Shown: piece after piece, positions 35,100-43,732 of the stretch
Numbering within the stretch: the stretch's first letter is position 1
How the letters are laid out: every line of letters begins with the position of its first letter
From: Hyphomicrobium_A sp965243865
Lineage (GTDB): Bacteria > Pseudomonadota > Alphaproteobacteria > Rhizobiales > Hyphomicrobiaceae
Direction: 5' to 3'
Length of the DNA: 64,000 nt
NCBI RefSeq assembly: GCF_965243865.1
Contig: NZ_OZ251603.1
Coordinates: 3,472,001 to 3,536,000 of the forward strand
Translations under genes and position numbers: made by a program
The notes under the pieces: model-generated
Database searches by the model: none
What the model was told of the DNA's origin: nothing
Seen by the model: the letters and a program-made list of their open reading frames with translations, nothing else

Positions 35100-36175
35100 A
35101 GCATCGCCACGTCTTAGCTGCCGCGCTCTGCGCTTTGGCGAGCCCCCTCGCCATAGGGCTGGCGCGCGCCGAGACCAGTTCGTGGGTGATGGAAACGACC
35201 GAGGCCCCCAAGCCCCGGCCCGGCCGCCCGGTAAAGCTTGCCCCAGCTGAGAAATTCTCCAAGACGCCGGTCCCCGGGAATAAGGACACCCAGCCGAAGG
35301 CCGGCTCGCTCTCCAAATCGCTGGTCGAGCCGTCGGGCGAGGAAGCCGCCTACATTGCTTTCGACCAGGGCCAATATCTGACAGCAGCCAAGCTCGCCAC
35401 CGAAGCGGCGCAGCGCGGCGATCCGCAAGCGCACACGCTCCTTGGCCGCCTCTATTCGGAAGGTCTAGGTGTCCCCAAAGACATGCGCACGGCCATCAAG
35501 TGGTACGTCAAGGGCGACGAGCTGGGCGACGTGCAGTCCTCGTTCTCACTCGGCGTGTTGTGTGCAGAAGGCCGCGGCGTCAAGAAGGATCGCGCGAAGG
35601 CCGCCGAGTATTTCGAGAAAGCTGCACGCACCGGCCATCCGCTCGCCAATTACAATCTCGGACTGTTGTTCTTGAAGGGTGATGGCAAGCCGCAGAATTC
35701 CTATCGCGCCGCCATGCACATTCGCTACGCCGCCGAGAAGGGCATCGCTGTCGCCCAATATGATCTTGCCGGTCTCTATCAGAACGGGGAGGGCGTGCAG
35801 CCGAGCGCATTGGAAGCTTCACGCTGGCTCAGCAAGGCAGCCGAGCAAGGCATGGCCGAAGCGCAGTTCGATTACGCCGTCGTGCTGCTGCGCGGCCTCG
35901 GGCTTACGAAGGATGAGCCCAAGGCCATCCCGTATCTGTTCTCCGCTGCCCGCAAGGGCGTCGCCGCCGCCCAAAACCGGCTGGCTTACGTCTACGCCGA
36001 GGGCGTTGGCGTCAAAAAGAGCCAGCAGGAAGCGGCCAAGTGGCGCTTCATCGCCCAGGCTGGCGGCCTCAAGGACGAGACGCTCGACAAGTTCATCGAC
36101 AAGCTTCCCAAAGCCGAGCGCAGCAAGGCCCAGCAGGCCGCGCTTGAATGGCGCGAACAGGCCGGACTGTTCTGA
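35096..36175 (+). CDS. Sel1-repeat periplasmic protein
   Basis: A 359-residue protein with a signal peptide (MKHRHVLAAALCALASPLAIG...ARA) and a Pro/Lys-rich segment (30-75). At least six Sel1-type TPR repeats of about 36 residues follow (for example AHTLLGRLYSEGLGVPKDM, AQYDLAGLYQNGEGVQPS and AQNRLAYVYAEGVGVKKS). Such proteins usually act as scaffolds in the envelope. It overlaps the ThiE-like gene by four bases and is probably co-transcribed with it. Its partner cannot be named from the sequence. Confidence 0.9.
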   Translation: MKHRHVLAAALCALASPLAIGLARAETSSWVMETTEAPKPRPGRPVKLAPAEKFSKTPVPGNKDTQPKAGSLSKSLVEPSGEEAAYIAFDQGQYLTAAKLATEAAQRGDPQAHTLLGRLYSEGLGVPKDMRTAIKWYVKGDELGDVQSSFSLGVLCAEGRGVKKDRAKAAEYFEKAARTGHPLANYNLGLLFLKGDGKPQNSYRAAMHIRYAAEKGIAVAQYDLAGLYQNGEGVQPSALEASRWLSKAAEQGMAEAQFDYAVVLLRGLGLTKDEPKAIPYLFSAARKGVAAAQNRLAYVYAEGVGVKKSQQEAAKWRFIAQAGGLKDETLDKFIDKLPKAERSKAQQAALEWREQAGLF

Positions 36176-36270
36176 TCGCGCCAGCACGGGCTTGCCAGCG
36201 TCGCGCGCAGGGGGTAGTCGGGCGCGCTAAGCCGCCTGATGCGACGGCGCCCCCGAAGGAACTCCCCCGC

Positions 36271-37074
36271 ATGCCCGCTTCAGCGCTCATGAACGTCATG
36301 ATTGGTGCCGCCCGAAAGGCCGGCCGCAGCCTCTCCCGCGACTTCGGCGAGGTCGAGCAGCTCCAGGTCTCGGTCAAGGGACCGGGCAACTTCGTCACCG
36401 CCGCCGACCTGCGGGCGGAAGAGATCCTCTATCGCGAGCTGTCCAAGGCGCGCCCCGGCTATAGCTTCCTCATGGAGGAGCGCGGCGAGATCATCGGCGA
36501 CGACCAATCGCATCGCTGGGTCGTCGATCCGCTCGACGGCACCACGAACTTCCTGCACGGCGTCCCGATGTTCGCCATCTCCATCGGTCTGGAGCGCGAA
36601 GGCCAGCTCGTTGCGGGTCTCGTATACAACCCGATATCAGACGAGCTGTTCGCTGCCGAGAAGGGCAAAGGCGCCTTCCTCAATGACCGCCGCCGGCTCC
36701 GCGTTGCCGCCCGCAAGAGCCTGTCCGACGCGCTCGTCACCACGGGTATCCCTCACCTCGGCCGTTCCGGTCATCCCGTCTTCCAGCGCGAAATCAAAGA
36801 GGTGACCAAGTATGTCGCCGGCGTTCGCCGCACCGGTTCGGCCGCGCTCGATCTCGCCTGGATCGCCGCCGGCCGCTTCGACATCTACTGGGAGCGGGAC
36901 ATCAAACCCTGGGATCTGGCTGCCGGCGTCGTCCTGGTGCGAGAGGCGGGCGGCATGATCACAGACCTCTCGGGCGGCTCTGACATGCTCGACAAGGGCC
37001 AGGTGCTTGCCACCAATAGCCACCTCTACAAGGAGTTCTTCCCCCTGGTCGCCAGTACATCGGCCCGCGCCTGA
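36271..37074 (+). CDS. Inositol monophosphatase family protein
   Basis: A 267-residue magnesium-dependent phosphatase of the SuhB/IMPase family. Motifs are FLMEERGE (metal-binding Glu), WVVDPLDGTTNFLHG (the DPLDGT metal loop), and IKPWDLAAGVVLVREAGG, the C-terminal family signature. The substrate may be inositol-1-phosphate, a related sugar phosphate, or 3'-phosphoadenosine-5'-phosphate in the CysQ branch; which one cannot be decided here. The frame opens at 36148; ATG 36271 was chosen because AAGGAA lies upstream and it starts the family fold. Confidence 0.9.
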   Translation: MPASALMNVMIGAARKAGRSLSRDFGEVEQLQVSVKGPGNFVTAADLRAEEILYRELSKARPGYSFLMEERGEIIGDDQSHRWVVDPLDGTTNFLHGVPMFAISIGLEREGQLVAGLVYNPISDELFAAEKGKGAFLNDRRRLRVAARKSLSDALVTTGIPHLGRSGHPVFQREIKEVTKYVAGVRRTGSAALDLAWIAAGRFDIYWERDIKPWDLAAGVVLVREAGGMITDLSGGSDMLDKGQVLATNSHLYKEFFPLVASTSARA

Positions 37075-37201
37075 TCACGCCTCACGGCGAACGCTTCACC
37101 AAAAATGATTGTGGCCCCGCGGGCACGATGTTGCCCGGTTTGTGCTGTCATTGGCTTCGGGTAATGTCGCGGGGCTGATAACGCGGCGGGCGGAGCTCGG
37201 G

Positions 37202-38245
37202 ATGGCCAGAAGAAGACAGAACGATCCAGCGGGACTGGGACACCAACCGCTGACGCCACCCGGCGTGTTCCTCATTCGTATGCTGATCTTCTTGACGCTG
37301 GTCGCATTCCTGGCAGCGATCCTGCACAAGCAGCTCATAACGTCCTTCTTGAACAACCCGGGCCTCAACGGACTGATCGTCGGCGTGCTGCTGCTCGGCA
37401 TCCTCTACGCGTTCCGCCAGGTCATTCGCCTCTATCCGGAAATACGCTGGGTCAACGCTTTCCGTATTGCCGATCCGGGCCTTTCGATCGCGCATCAGCC
37501 CGTGCTGCTCGCGCCGATGGCGGCCATGCTGCGCGACCGCACCGGCGCGCTTTCGCTTTCGACCGCCTCGCTGCGATCGATCATGGATTCGATCAGCTCG
37601 CGCCTCGATGAAGCGCGCGACACCGGCCGCTATCTCGTCGGCCTGTTGGTGTTCCTCGGTCTGCTCGGCACCTTCTGGGGTCTGCTCGAGACCATCCAAT
37701 CGGTCGGCGGCGCCATCGATTCCATCGACACCAACGCCACCGACAATGTCACCATGTTCTCCGATCTGAAGGCGGGCCTCGCCGCGCCTCTCAAGGGCAT
37801 GGGCACCGCGTTCTCGTCATCGCTTCTTGGCCTCGCTGGCTCGCTCGTACTCGGCTTCCTCGAGTTGCAGGCGTCCCACGCGCACAACCGCTTCTACAAC
37901 GAGCTCGAGGAATGGCTGTCCGGCATCACCGAGCTGACTCCCGGCTCCAGCGGCACGACTGACCAGGTCAATCGCCAGCTCTCCAGCGCCATCCTGCACA
38001 TGCAGCGCGCTGTCGAAGATCTCTCGACGCGCCTCTCTGATCAGTCGATGGCCAGCGCCATCGCCGGCAAGGGCGGAGGCGATGAGCAATTGCGCGAGCT
38101 TGCGCGCGGCGTGAACCAGCTCGTCACCCAGATGCGCGCCGAGCAGAAAGTCGTGCGCGAGTGGGTCGATGAGCAGGCCGCACAGCACTCCGAGGTGGCG
38201 CAAGCTCTGAAGCAGCTCGCCGCCAACATGCAGCGCAGAGGATAG
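37202..38245 (+). CDS. MotA/TolQ/ExbB-like proton channel subunit
   Basis: A 347-residue membrane protein. Two N-terminal spans (about 22-42, 52-70) are followed by a cytoplasmic region. Then come two spans with the ExbB/TolQ/MotA hallmarks: LVGLLVFLGLLGTFWGLLETIQ and APLKGMGTAFSSSLLGLAGSLVLGFLELQ. A helical C-terminal tail with several Gln/Glu-rich segments ends the protein. It should form an ion channel with the OmpA-domain protein 3 bases downstream. The genes are not near any flagellar, Tol or TonB genes. ATG 37202 was chosen because GGAG lies 7 bases upstream. Confidence 0.85.
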   Translation: MARRRQNDPAGLGHQPLTPPGVFLIRMLIFLTLVAFLAAILHKQLITSFLNNPGLNGLIVGVLLLGILYAFRQVIRLYPEIRWVNAFRIADPGLSIAHQPVLLAPMAAMLRDRTGALSLSTASLRSIMDSISSRLDEARDTGRYLVGLLVFLGLLGTFWGLLETIQSVGGAIDSIDTNATDNVTMFSDLKAGLAAPLKGMGTAFSSSLLGLAGSLVLGFLELQASHAHNRFYNELEEWLSGITELTPGSSGTTDQVNRQLSSAILHMQRAVEDLSTRLSDQSMASAIAGKGGGDEQLRELARGVNQLVTQMRAEQKVVREWVDEQAAQHSEVAQALKQLAANMQRRG

Positions 38246-38248
38246 CGC

Positions 38249-39277
38249 ATGGCGGGCGGACGCACGCGCAGGCGCAACGAATACGCCGACTTCTGGCCCG
38301 GCTACGTCGACGTGCTGTCGACGCTGCTGCTCGTCGTCACCTTCCTCATGTCGATCTTCATGCTGGCGCAGTACTTCGCCAGCCAGGAGGCCAGCGGCAA
38401 GGACACCGCGCTGAAGCGCCTGACGTTGCAGATTTCCGAGCTGACGAGCCTGCTCGCGCTGGAAAAGGGCAAGGCCAAGTCGGCCGCCGACGAGCTGGCC
38501 GCGTTGCAGGCTTCGCTGTCGTCGATGCGCGAGGAAAATTCCAAGCTCTCAGGCTTTGCGCTGTCGGGCGACGAAGCCGCAAAGGCTGCCGAGGCTCGCA
38601 TCTCCGGCCTCACCACCGACCTTGAGAACCAAAAGAAGATTTCTGACGAAGCGCTGGCCAAGGTCGACATCCTCAACCAGCAACTGCTGTCGCTGCGCCG
38701 CCAGATCGCCGCGTTGAACGAAGCGCTCCAGGCCTCCGAGAAGAAGGACGCCGAGAGTCAGACCCGCATCAAGGATCTCGGTGCGCGCCTCAACGCCGCG
38801 CTGGCGCGCCAGGTTCAAGAGCTGCAGCGCTACCGCTCGGACTTCTTCGGCCGCCTGCGCGAGCTGCTCAAGAACCGCAAGGACATCCGCGTCGTTGGCG
38901 ATCGCTTCGTCTTTGAATCGGAAGTTCTGTTCCCGTCCGGCTCGAACCAGTTGACGCCCGAGGGCCTAGCAACGATGGACCAGCTCGCTTCCGCCATCAT
39001 CCAGCTAGAGAGGGAAATTCCCAAGGAGATCGACTGGGCGCTTCAGGTCGATGGTCACACCGACATCCGCCCCATCGCCAGCCCGACCTTCCCATCCAAC
39101 TGGGAGCTGTCGACCGCGCGCGCCATCTCGGTCGTGCGTTACCTCATCACGCGGGGCGTGTCGCCCAACCGTCTCGTCGCCGCGGGTTACGGCGAGTTCC
39201 GGCCGCTCGAGACCGGGATCGACGAGGCGAGCCTGCAACGCAACCGCCGCATCGAGCTGAAGCTCACCAACCGCTGA
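38249..39277 (+). CDS. MotB-like protein with coiled coil and OmpA domain
   Basis: A 342-residue partner of the MotA-like subunit. The N-terminal membrane span (about 19-42) starts with FWPGYVDVLSTLLLVVT; the Asp at residue 21 sits where MotB and ExbD carry their proton-binding Asp. A long coiled coil (about 50-190) comes next, then an OmpA peptidoglycan-binding domain (about 205-342) with FVFESEVLFPSGSNQL, LQVDGHTDIRPI, and LQRNRRIELKLTNR. This is the layout of a stator unit that turns or pulls against the cell wall. The coiled coil between span and OmpA domain is longer than in flagellar MotB. Confidence 0.88.
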   Translation: MAGGRTRRRNEYADFWPGYVDVLSTLLLVVTFLMSIFMLAQYFASQEASGKDTALKRLTLQISELTSLLALEKGKAKSAADELAALQASLSSMREENSKLSGFALSGDEAAKAAEARISGLTTDLENQKKISDEALAKVDILNQQLLSLRRQIAALNEALQASEKKDAESQTRIKDLGARLNAALARQVQELQRYRSDFFGRLRELLKNRKDIRVVGDRFVFESEVLFPSGSNQLTPEGLATMDQLASAIIQLEREIPKEIDWALQVDGHTDIRPIASPTFPSNWELSTARAISVVRYLITRGVSPNRLVAAGYGEFRPLETGIDEASLQRNRRIELKLTNR

Positions 39278-39298
39278 TAGCCTAGGTTCACTGCGCGC

Positions 39299-39325
39299 AA
39301 AAAATCCCGGGGCCGAGCCCCGGGA
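39299..39325 (-). terminator. Rho-independent terminator for the coiled-coil protein gene
   Basis: A perfect 8-bp stem TCCCGGGG / CCCCGGGA (39305-39325) has an A-run on its left (39299-39304). Read on the minus strand this is a stem followed by T6. It lies just past the stop of the minus-strand gene at 39361 and between the convergent genes. Confidence 0.8.
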
Positions 39326-39360
39326 TGCACTGTTTCTTGCCAAACGTTCCGCGGAAAAGA

Positions 39361-39978
39361 TCAGCGCGGCGGAGGCGCGTCCTGGGGCACCTCGCCCGAA
39401 GGCGGCGGCATCGGCACCGGGCTCACGAACTCGCGCTCTTTTTTCAGGTCCGCCAGCGCTTGGTTCAACTTCTTCTGCGCGGCTGCGAGCTGCGACTTCA
39501 GCGATGCGATTTCCTTGGCTGATGCATCCTTTGCACCATGCACGGCATCCTTCGCCGCCTTGGCCTCCGCTTCGGCAGCATTACGCGCCTTTTCCAAGTC
39601 GGCCGAGCGCTGCTGCAGATCCGTCACCTGCTGCTGCAGTTCTCCAACCTGCTTCTGCAGGTCGGTGATCTGCGCCGAAGCAGACTCGGTATTGGCGCGC
39701 GATTGCTTCAGCGCATTTTCGACTTCGCCGAGCGAACGGTTCGCCTGCTCCACCTGACGCGTGAGGTCGGTGACATTGGCTTTCAAGCGGTCGCGCTGGC
39801 GCGCGAGATCGAGACGAACGCTCTCACCCTGGTGATAAAGCTGATTGGCCGATAGCGCCGTGTAGCCCGAATAAGCGGCAACGGCTCCCATCCCAGCGAC
39901 CAGCGCCCAAACCCACAACGGCGGGGCCGTGCTGGCCCGCGGCTCAGGCGGCAGCATCGGCTCAAGGTCCGGTTGCAT
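39361..39978 (-). CDS. Coiled-coil membrane protein
   Basis: A 205-residue protein. One membrane span at about 21-41 (LWVWALVAGMGAVAAYSGYTA) is followed by a long coiled coil (about 50-175) rich in Gln, Glu and Lys heptads, for example DLQKQVGELQQQVTDLQQR. A Pro-rich tail (PVPMPPPSGEVPQDAPPPR) ends the protein. It lies tail to tail with the MotB-like gene. A structural or scaffolding role in the envelope is likely; no family name is recognised. Confidence 0.85.
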   Translation of the reverse strand: MQPDLEPMLPPEPRASTAPPLWVWALVAGMGAVAAYSGYTALSANQLYHQGESVRLDLARQRDRLKANVTDLTRQVEQANRSLGEVENALKQSRANTESASAQITDLQKQVGELQQQVTDLQQRSADLEKARNAAEAEAKAAKDAVHGAKDASAKEIASLKSQLAAAQKKLNQALADLKKEREFVSPVPMPPPSGEVPQDAPPPR

Positions 39979-40079
39979 TTATGCTTTTCCCCTCGGTTAT
40001 CGCCGGCGCGCCGTCGATACGGGCGCCGTTCTCCCCATTAGCGGTATCATCGCGCGGTAAGGAATGCTGCGAATTTAGG

Positions 40080-41945
40080 CTATTCAGCGGCCTCGGCCGC
40101 GAACTGCATCTCGGCAAGGCGGGCATAGAGACCGCCCCTTGCCACCAGTTCGGCGTGGGTGCCTTGCTCCACGATCTGACCCTTATCCATAACGAGGATG
40201 CGCCGGGCCTTCTGTACCGTGGCCAGGCGGTGGGCGATCACCAGCGTCGTGCGCCCGACCATCAGCCGTTCCAGCGCCCGCTGCACCCCGGCCTCGCTCT
40301 CGGCATCGAGGGCACTCGTGGCCTCATCCAGAAGAAGCACCGGGGCGTCTTTCAGGATGGCGCGGGCGATGGCGATACGCTGGCGCTGCCCGCCCGACAG
40401 CGATACGCCGCGCTCACCCAGCCGGGTCTCGTAACCCTGGGGCAGGGCGCTGATAAACTCATCGGCCTGGGCCGCAACAGCTGCGCGCCGCACCGAGTCC
40501 ATGTCCGCGTCCGGCTTGCCGTAACGGATGTTGTCGGCAACGGTACCCGCAAACAGGGCGACGTCTTGCGGAACCAGCGCCATGCGTGCCCGCACAGCGT
40601 CCAACGCCGCCTCGCGCACATCGACACCGTCGACGTAAACCGCGCCCGACTGCGGATCGAAGAAGCGTAGGAGTAGATTGAAGATCGTACTCTTGCCAGC
40701 GCCCGAGGGCCCGACGAGCGCAATTGTCTCGCCCGGCGCGGCGCGGAACGTGACGTCCTGCAACGTCGGCAGGCTCGGTCGCCCAGGATAGAAGAAGCTC
40801 ACCTTCTTGAACTCGATCTCGCCGCGCGCTGGCGTAGGCAGCGGCACGGGATTGGCCAGAGACTTGATCTCGGGCTGCACCGCCAGCAGCTCCGTCAGCC
40901 GCTCCGCAGCGCCCGCCGCTTGGCTGACCTCACCCCAGATCTCGGAAACCTGCGCAAATGAGGCTCCTGCAAAAACAGCGTACAGCACGAACTGGCTGAG
41001 CCGCCCGACGCTGAGACTTCCATCGACCACAGCGGCCGCGCCGAACCACAGCACGCTGGTAATGCTGGCAATGACCAGGAACATGGCGAGCGCCGTCAGC
41101 GCAGCGCGTGCCCGCATGCGCTCCTTGGCGGCGTCGAACGCTACCTCGACCCCATCCTTGTAATGCTTTGCCGCAACGCTCTCGTAGGCGAAGGCCTGCA
41201 TGGTGCGCGAGGCGGCGAGGTTTTCAGCGGCATAAGCCGAAGCCTCTGCCAGCGTATCCTGCGCGCGCCGCGACAGGCGCCGCACCAGCCGCCCGAATGC
41301 GATCAGCGGCAGCACCGTCACCGGAATCGCGAGCAGCACCAGCAGCGACAGGTGCGCGCTGGTAACGAACATCATGATCAGCGCGCCGATCAGCATGATC
41401 GCGCTGCGCAGCGCCTGCGAAAGCGATGTACCGGCCATCGCTTTGATCTGCGTGGTGTCCGCCGTGAGGCGGCTCATCAGCTCGCCCGAATGCGTGCGCT
41501 CGAAAAACGAAGGCCCCAGATCGGCGACATGGCGGAACACGTCGCTGCGCAGATCGGCGACGACGCGCTCACCCAGCCAGTTGACGTAATAGAACCGTGC
41601 CGCGCTGGCGACCGACAGCACGAAGCCGATGACGATCAGCATCCCGAAATAGCGGTCGATGAAGATGCCGTCGTGCGAGCCAAAGCCTAGGTCGATCACC
41701 CGGCGCACGGCCATCGGTATGATCAGCATGGCAAGCGCCGAGACGACCAGCGCGACGCCGGCGAGCGCCACACGGACGGGATAGCGGGCCAGATACGGCC
41801 AGAGCGCCATCAGCGGCCGCAGCTCGGGCCGAGAGCGCTTTCCTTGGTCAGTTTCCCCGGTCGCGGGGTTTTCCCCGTCTGATTGGGATTTGCGTCGAGC
41901 CACGGCAATACTCTTGAGATCGGCATCCAGACTGCCGGCGAACAT
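40080..41945 (-). CDS. MsbA-like ABC exporter (fused permease and ATPase)
   Basis: A 621-residue half-transporter. Residues about 50-340 hold six membrane spans (for example LAGVALVVSALAMLIIPMAV and SIMLIGALIMMFV). The ATPase domain (about 375-615) has Walker A GPSGAGKST, Q-loop LVPQDVALF, signature VSLSGGQRQRIAIARA, Walker B VLLLDEATSALD and the H-loop VIAHRLATV. It probably works as a homodimer moving lipids or drugs; the substrate is unknown. ATG 41945 is the outer start; GTG 41903 (MARRKSQ) is a plausible shorter start. Confidence 0.9.
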   Translation of the reverse strand: MFAGSLDADLKSIAVARRKSQSDGENPATGETDQGKRSRPELRPLMALWPYLARYPVRVALAGVALVVSALAMLIIPMAVRRVIDLGFGSHDGIFIDRYFGMLIVIGFVLSVASAARFYYVNWLGERVVADLRSDVFRHVADLGPSFFERTHSGELMSRLTADTTQIKAMAGTSLSQALRSAIMLIGALIMMFVTSAHLSLLVLLAIPVTVLPLIAFGRLVRRLSRRAQDTLAEASAYAAENLAASRTMQAFAYESVAAKHYKDGVEVAFDAAKERMRARAALTALAMFLVIASITSVLWFGAAAVVDGSLSVGRLSQFVLYAVFAGASFAQVSEIWGEVSQAAGAAERLTELLAVQPEIKSLANPVPLPTPARGEIEFKKVSFFYPGRPSLPTLQDVTFRAAPGETIALVGPSGAGKSTIFNLLLRFFDPQSGAVYVDGVDVREAALDAVRARMALVPQDVALFAGTVADNIRYGKPDADMDSVRRAAVAAQADEFISALPQGYETRLGERGVSLSGGQRQRIAIARAILKDAPVLLLDEATSALDAESEAGVQRALERLMVGRTTLVIAHRLATVQKARRILVMDKGQIVEQGTHAELVARGGLYARLAEMQFAAEAAE

Positions 41946-42137
41946 TGTTACTGGGGACCATGCCCGACGGGGTGCCCCCGCTCAAGTGGCATCGGGACGC
42001 GGTGCCCGTTGGAATACCGGCCTCAACACCCGTGCTTGTGCCCGCCGTCCATCTCGACTATAGAGGCCGCTCGAAACACCCAAATTGCCCGATTGAAGCG
42101 GCTATTCGCCAAAGGGCGAGTCATTGCGAGCGCAACG

Positions 42138-42362
42138 ATGAAGAACGATCCCGATCTGCACCCCGACTACCACCAGATCAAGGTCAAGATGACCGACGGC
42201 ACCGAGTTCGTCACCTATTCCACCTACGGCAAGGAAGGCGACGAGCTGCAGCTCGACATCGACCCGACCTCGCATCCGGCGTGGACTGGTGGCGATCAGC
42301 GCCTCATGGACCGTGGCGGCCGCCTCTCGCGCTTCAAGAAGAAGTTCGAAGGCCTGTTCTGA
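42138..42362 (+). CDS. rpmE: 50S ribosomal protein L31
   Basis: A 74-residue L31 protein. Motifs are DLHPDYHQIKVKMTDGTEFVT, YSTYGKEGDELQLDIDP and SHPAWTGGDQRLMDRGGRLSRF. It lacks the CxxC zinc pairs of the zinc-binding form, so it is the zinc-free (C-minus) type, as in most alphaproteobacteria. ATG 42138 starts the conserved protein, with a weak ribosome site. The frame is open much further upstream, but the extension is not conserved. It is closed by a strong terminator. Confidence 0.95.
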   Translation: MKNDPDLHPDYHQIKVKMTDGTEFVTYSTYGKEGDELQLDIDPTSHPAWTGGDQRLMDRGGRLSRFKKKFEGLF

Positions 42363-42385
42363 TCCTCGACGCTCGTCGAGCGAAC

Positions 42386-42415
42386 AAAAAAGCCCGGCAC
42401 GTGCCGGGCTTTTTT
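42386..42415. terminator. Bidirectional terminator between rpmE and rcdA
   Basis: The perfect stem AGCCCGGCAC / GTGCCGGGCT (42391-42410) has AAAAAA on the left and TTTTTT on the right, so it can act on both strands. rpmE ends on its left and rcdA on its right. Confidence 0.9.
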
Positions 42416-42483
42416 CGTTGAGCATTCGTTAACAGCGATGGCGGCCCGCCGGAGCGGCAGGGCACGCCACTGCAACCTTGATC

Positions 42484-43029
42484 TCAGGCCCCGAAGGCGA
42501 CACGGATCCGGTCGAGCTGCGAGCCGACCGGATTGGAGAATGCCGCCTCGCTGGAGGCGACGTTGTCGGCCTTGATGCTCATCGCGCGGTCGAGCTGCGC
42601 CACCCGGTCCTGCAGCGCGTAGCTTTCTTCGACCAGCCCACGCAACGTCTCCGGCAGCTCGCCGAACCCGGCCGTATGCGAAGAACGAGCCGGAGCGTTC
42701 AGGGCTGCGCCCTTGCGCTTGCGCTGTGCCTCGGCCTCGCTGATGTCGCCCTCTTTCAGGGCGCGGCGGACCAGCAGCCACGAAGCCATATCCAGCAGCC
42801 GCGTCGTCAGCCGCATGCTCTCGCTGGCGTAAAGAACGTTGACGGCGGCGGGGAGCCGCTTGGCCTCGGCGCGACCTGGACCTTCCAGATACGCGGCGGT
42901 GCGCTCGACGAGCGCCATGCCCTGCTTGAACACCATGTCGAACTGAGCGGAAGCCTGGAAGCGCTCGCCAAACGATACGGTGACACCATTTGCGGCCGAG
43001 ACCGCTTCAGCACGCGATACGTTGCTCAT
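42484..43029 (-). CDS. rcdA: RcdA (DUF1465), regulator of CtrA degradation
   Basis: A helical protein of about 181 residues. FKQGMALVERTAAYLEGPGR and ASESMRLTTRLLDMASWLLVRRAL are the hallmarks of DUF1465/RcdA. In Caulobacter RcdA is an adaptor that helps ClpXP degrade the cell-cycle regulator CtrA. The Rhizobiales versions are orthologues whose exact role is less studied. ATG 43029 (MSNVSRAE) is chosen; an in-frame GTG at 43050 is an alternative and neither has a strong ribosome site. Confidence 0.88.
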   Translation of the reverse strand: MSNVSRAEAVSAANGVTVSFGERFQASAQFDMVFKQGMALVERTAAYLEGPGRAEAKRLPAAVNVLYASESMRLTTRLLDMASWLLVRRALKEGDISEAEAQRKRKGAALNAPARSSHTAGFGELPETLRGLVEESYALQDRVAQLDRAMSIKADNVASSEAAFSNPVGSQLDRIRVAFGA

Positions 43030-43159
43030 GACTAGATTTGACACGCTCACTCACCTGCTGCTCACAATTAACACGCTCGCATCCTGCCAAGCCATAGTTA
43101 ACAACATGACCAAAAGCGGGACGATCGAAGCACCGTTTCGATCAAGTTTGGGGATATGC

Positions 43160-43187
43160 AAAAAAAGAGCCGCTTTGCAGCGGCTCT
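43160..43187 (-). terminator. Rho-independent terminator (minus strand)
   Basis: The stem AGAGCCGC / GCGGCTCT (43166-43187, 8 bp, loop of 6) is followed on the minus strand by T7 (43160-43166). It ends the candidate small RNA or the 3' extension of the DUF1192 transcript. Confidence 0.8.
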
Positions 43188-43320
43188 GAAGTCAAACAGG
43201 GAGGCGTCAAACAGAGCGGCCCTGCCGCTCAGGATCCAGGTGACTGGATGATATGACGTTATCGGCCTAACCCTAACAAAGCTTTAAAGGCTAACGACCT
43301 CTGAAGAGCCCCTTCCTCAC
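43160..43320 (-). ncRNA. Candidate small RNA with Rho-independent terminator
   Basis: Read on the minus strand, a promoter-like pair TTGTGA (43351-43356) - 17 bases - CGATAG (43328-43333) is followed by about 160 bases without a reading frame. They contain a perfect hairpin GAGCGGC-AGG-GCCGCTC (43213-43230), a single-stranded CCTCCC stretch (about 43198-43203) that could pair with Shine-Dalgarno sequences, and finally a terminator stem AGAGCCGC/GCGGCTCT with T7. The terminator lies 225 bases from the nearest upstream minus-strand gene (stop at 43412), too far for a simple 3' end. It could still be a long 3' UTR of the DUF1192 gene. Confidence 0.4.
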
Positions 43321-43411
43321 GTTTGCGCTATCGCCAATGAAGGCGCGCAATCACAAATGTTAATGCGCGTTGACCGGGCGATTGCCGTCTGGGAAGGCAG
43401 CGTGCGTGCAT

Positions 43412-43603
43412 TCACTTTTTGAAGAGGGCGTTGGCCGCGGCCTCATGCCGGCGCTTTGCCTCGAGCTCCACTTTGATGCGCGCAATCTCTTCCTCGAACG
43501 CCGTAATGCGTGCTTCGAGTTCCGCAACGGACAGCGTGGCGAGGCTGTCGCCGATGCTTGCAATGCTCTTTGCCTTCTTCGGCGCGAGATCGTCCCAGTC
43601 CAT
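43412..43603 (-). CDS. DUF1192 family protein
   Basis: A 63-residue protein. It begins MDWDDLAPKKAKS and continues ASIGDSLATLSVAELEARI and EIARIKVELEAKRRHEAAANALF, which is the standard DUF1192 layout: a short acidic start and a coiled-coil helix. ATG 43603 was chosen because GGAGG lies 6 bases before it and MDWDDL is the conserved start; the frame continues 39 bases upstream. The family is confined to alphaproteobacteria and its role is unknown. It is divergent from the quinone oxidoreductase gene (130 bases between starts). Confidence 0.9.
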   Translation of the reverse strand: MDWDDLAPKKAKSIASIGDSLATLSVAELEARITAFEEEIARIKVELEAKRRHEAAANALFKK

Positions 43604-43732
43604 GCGCGGCCTCCGTATCTTGGGCCGATGACTCTGCGCCAACCGTTTCGCCGCGGCAACCTGCGCGCACGCCCCGCTTGTCTCTTTCGGGCCGCTCGGG
43701 CATCAGGGCATCGAGGCCAGCCGAAAGGGTAA

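Noticed and set aside
37202..39277. Zorya-type anti-phage system
   Set aside because: The MotA/MotB-like pair fits ZorA/ZorB in outline, but no ZorC/ZorD/ZorE-type helicase or nuclease gene is near, so a defence call is not supported.
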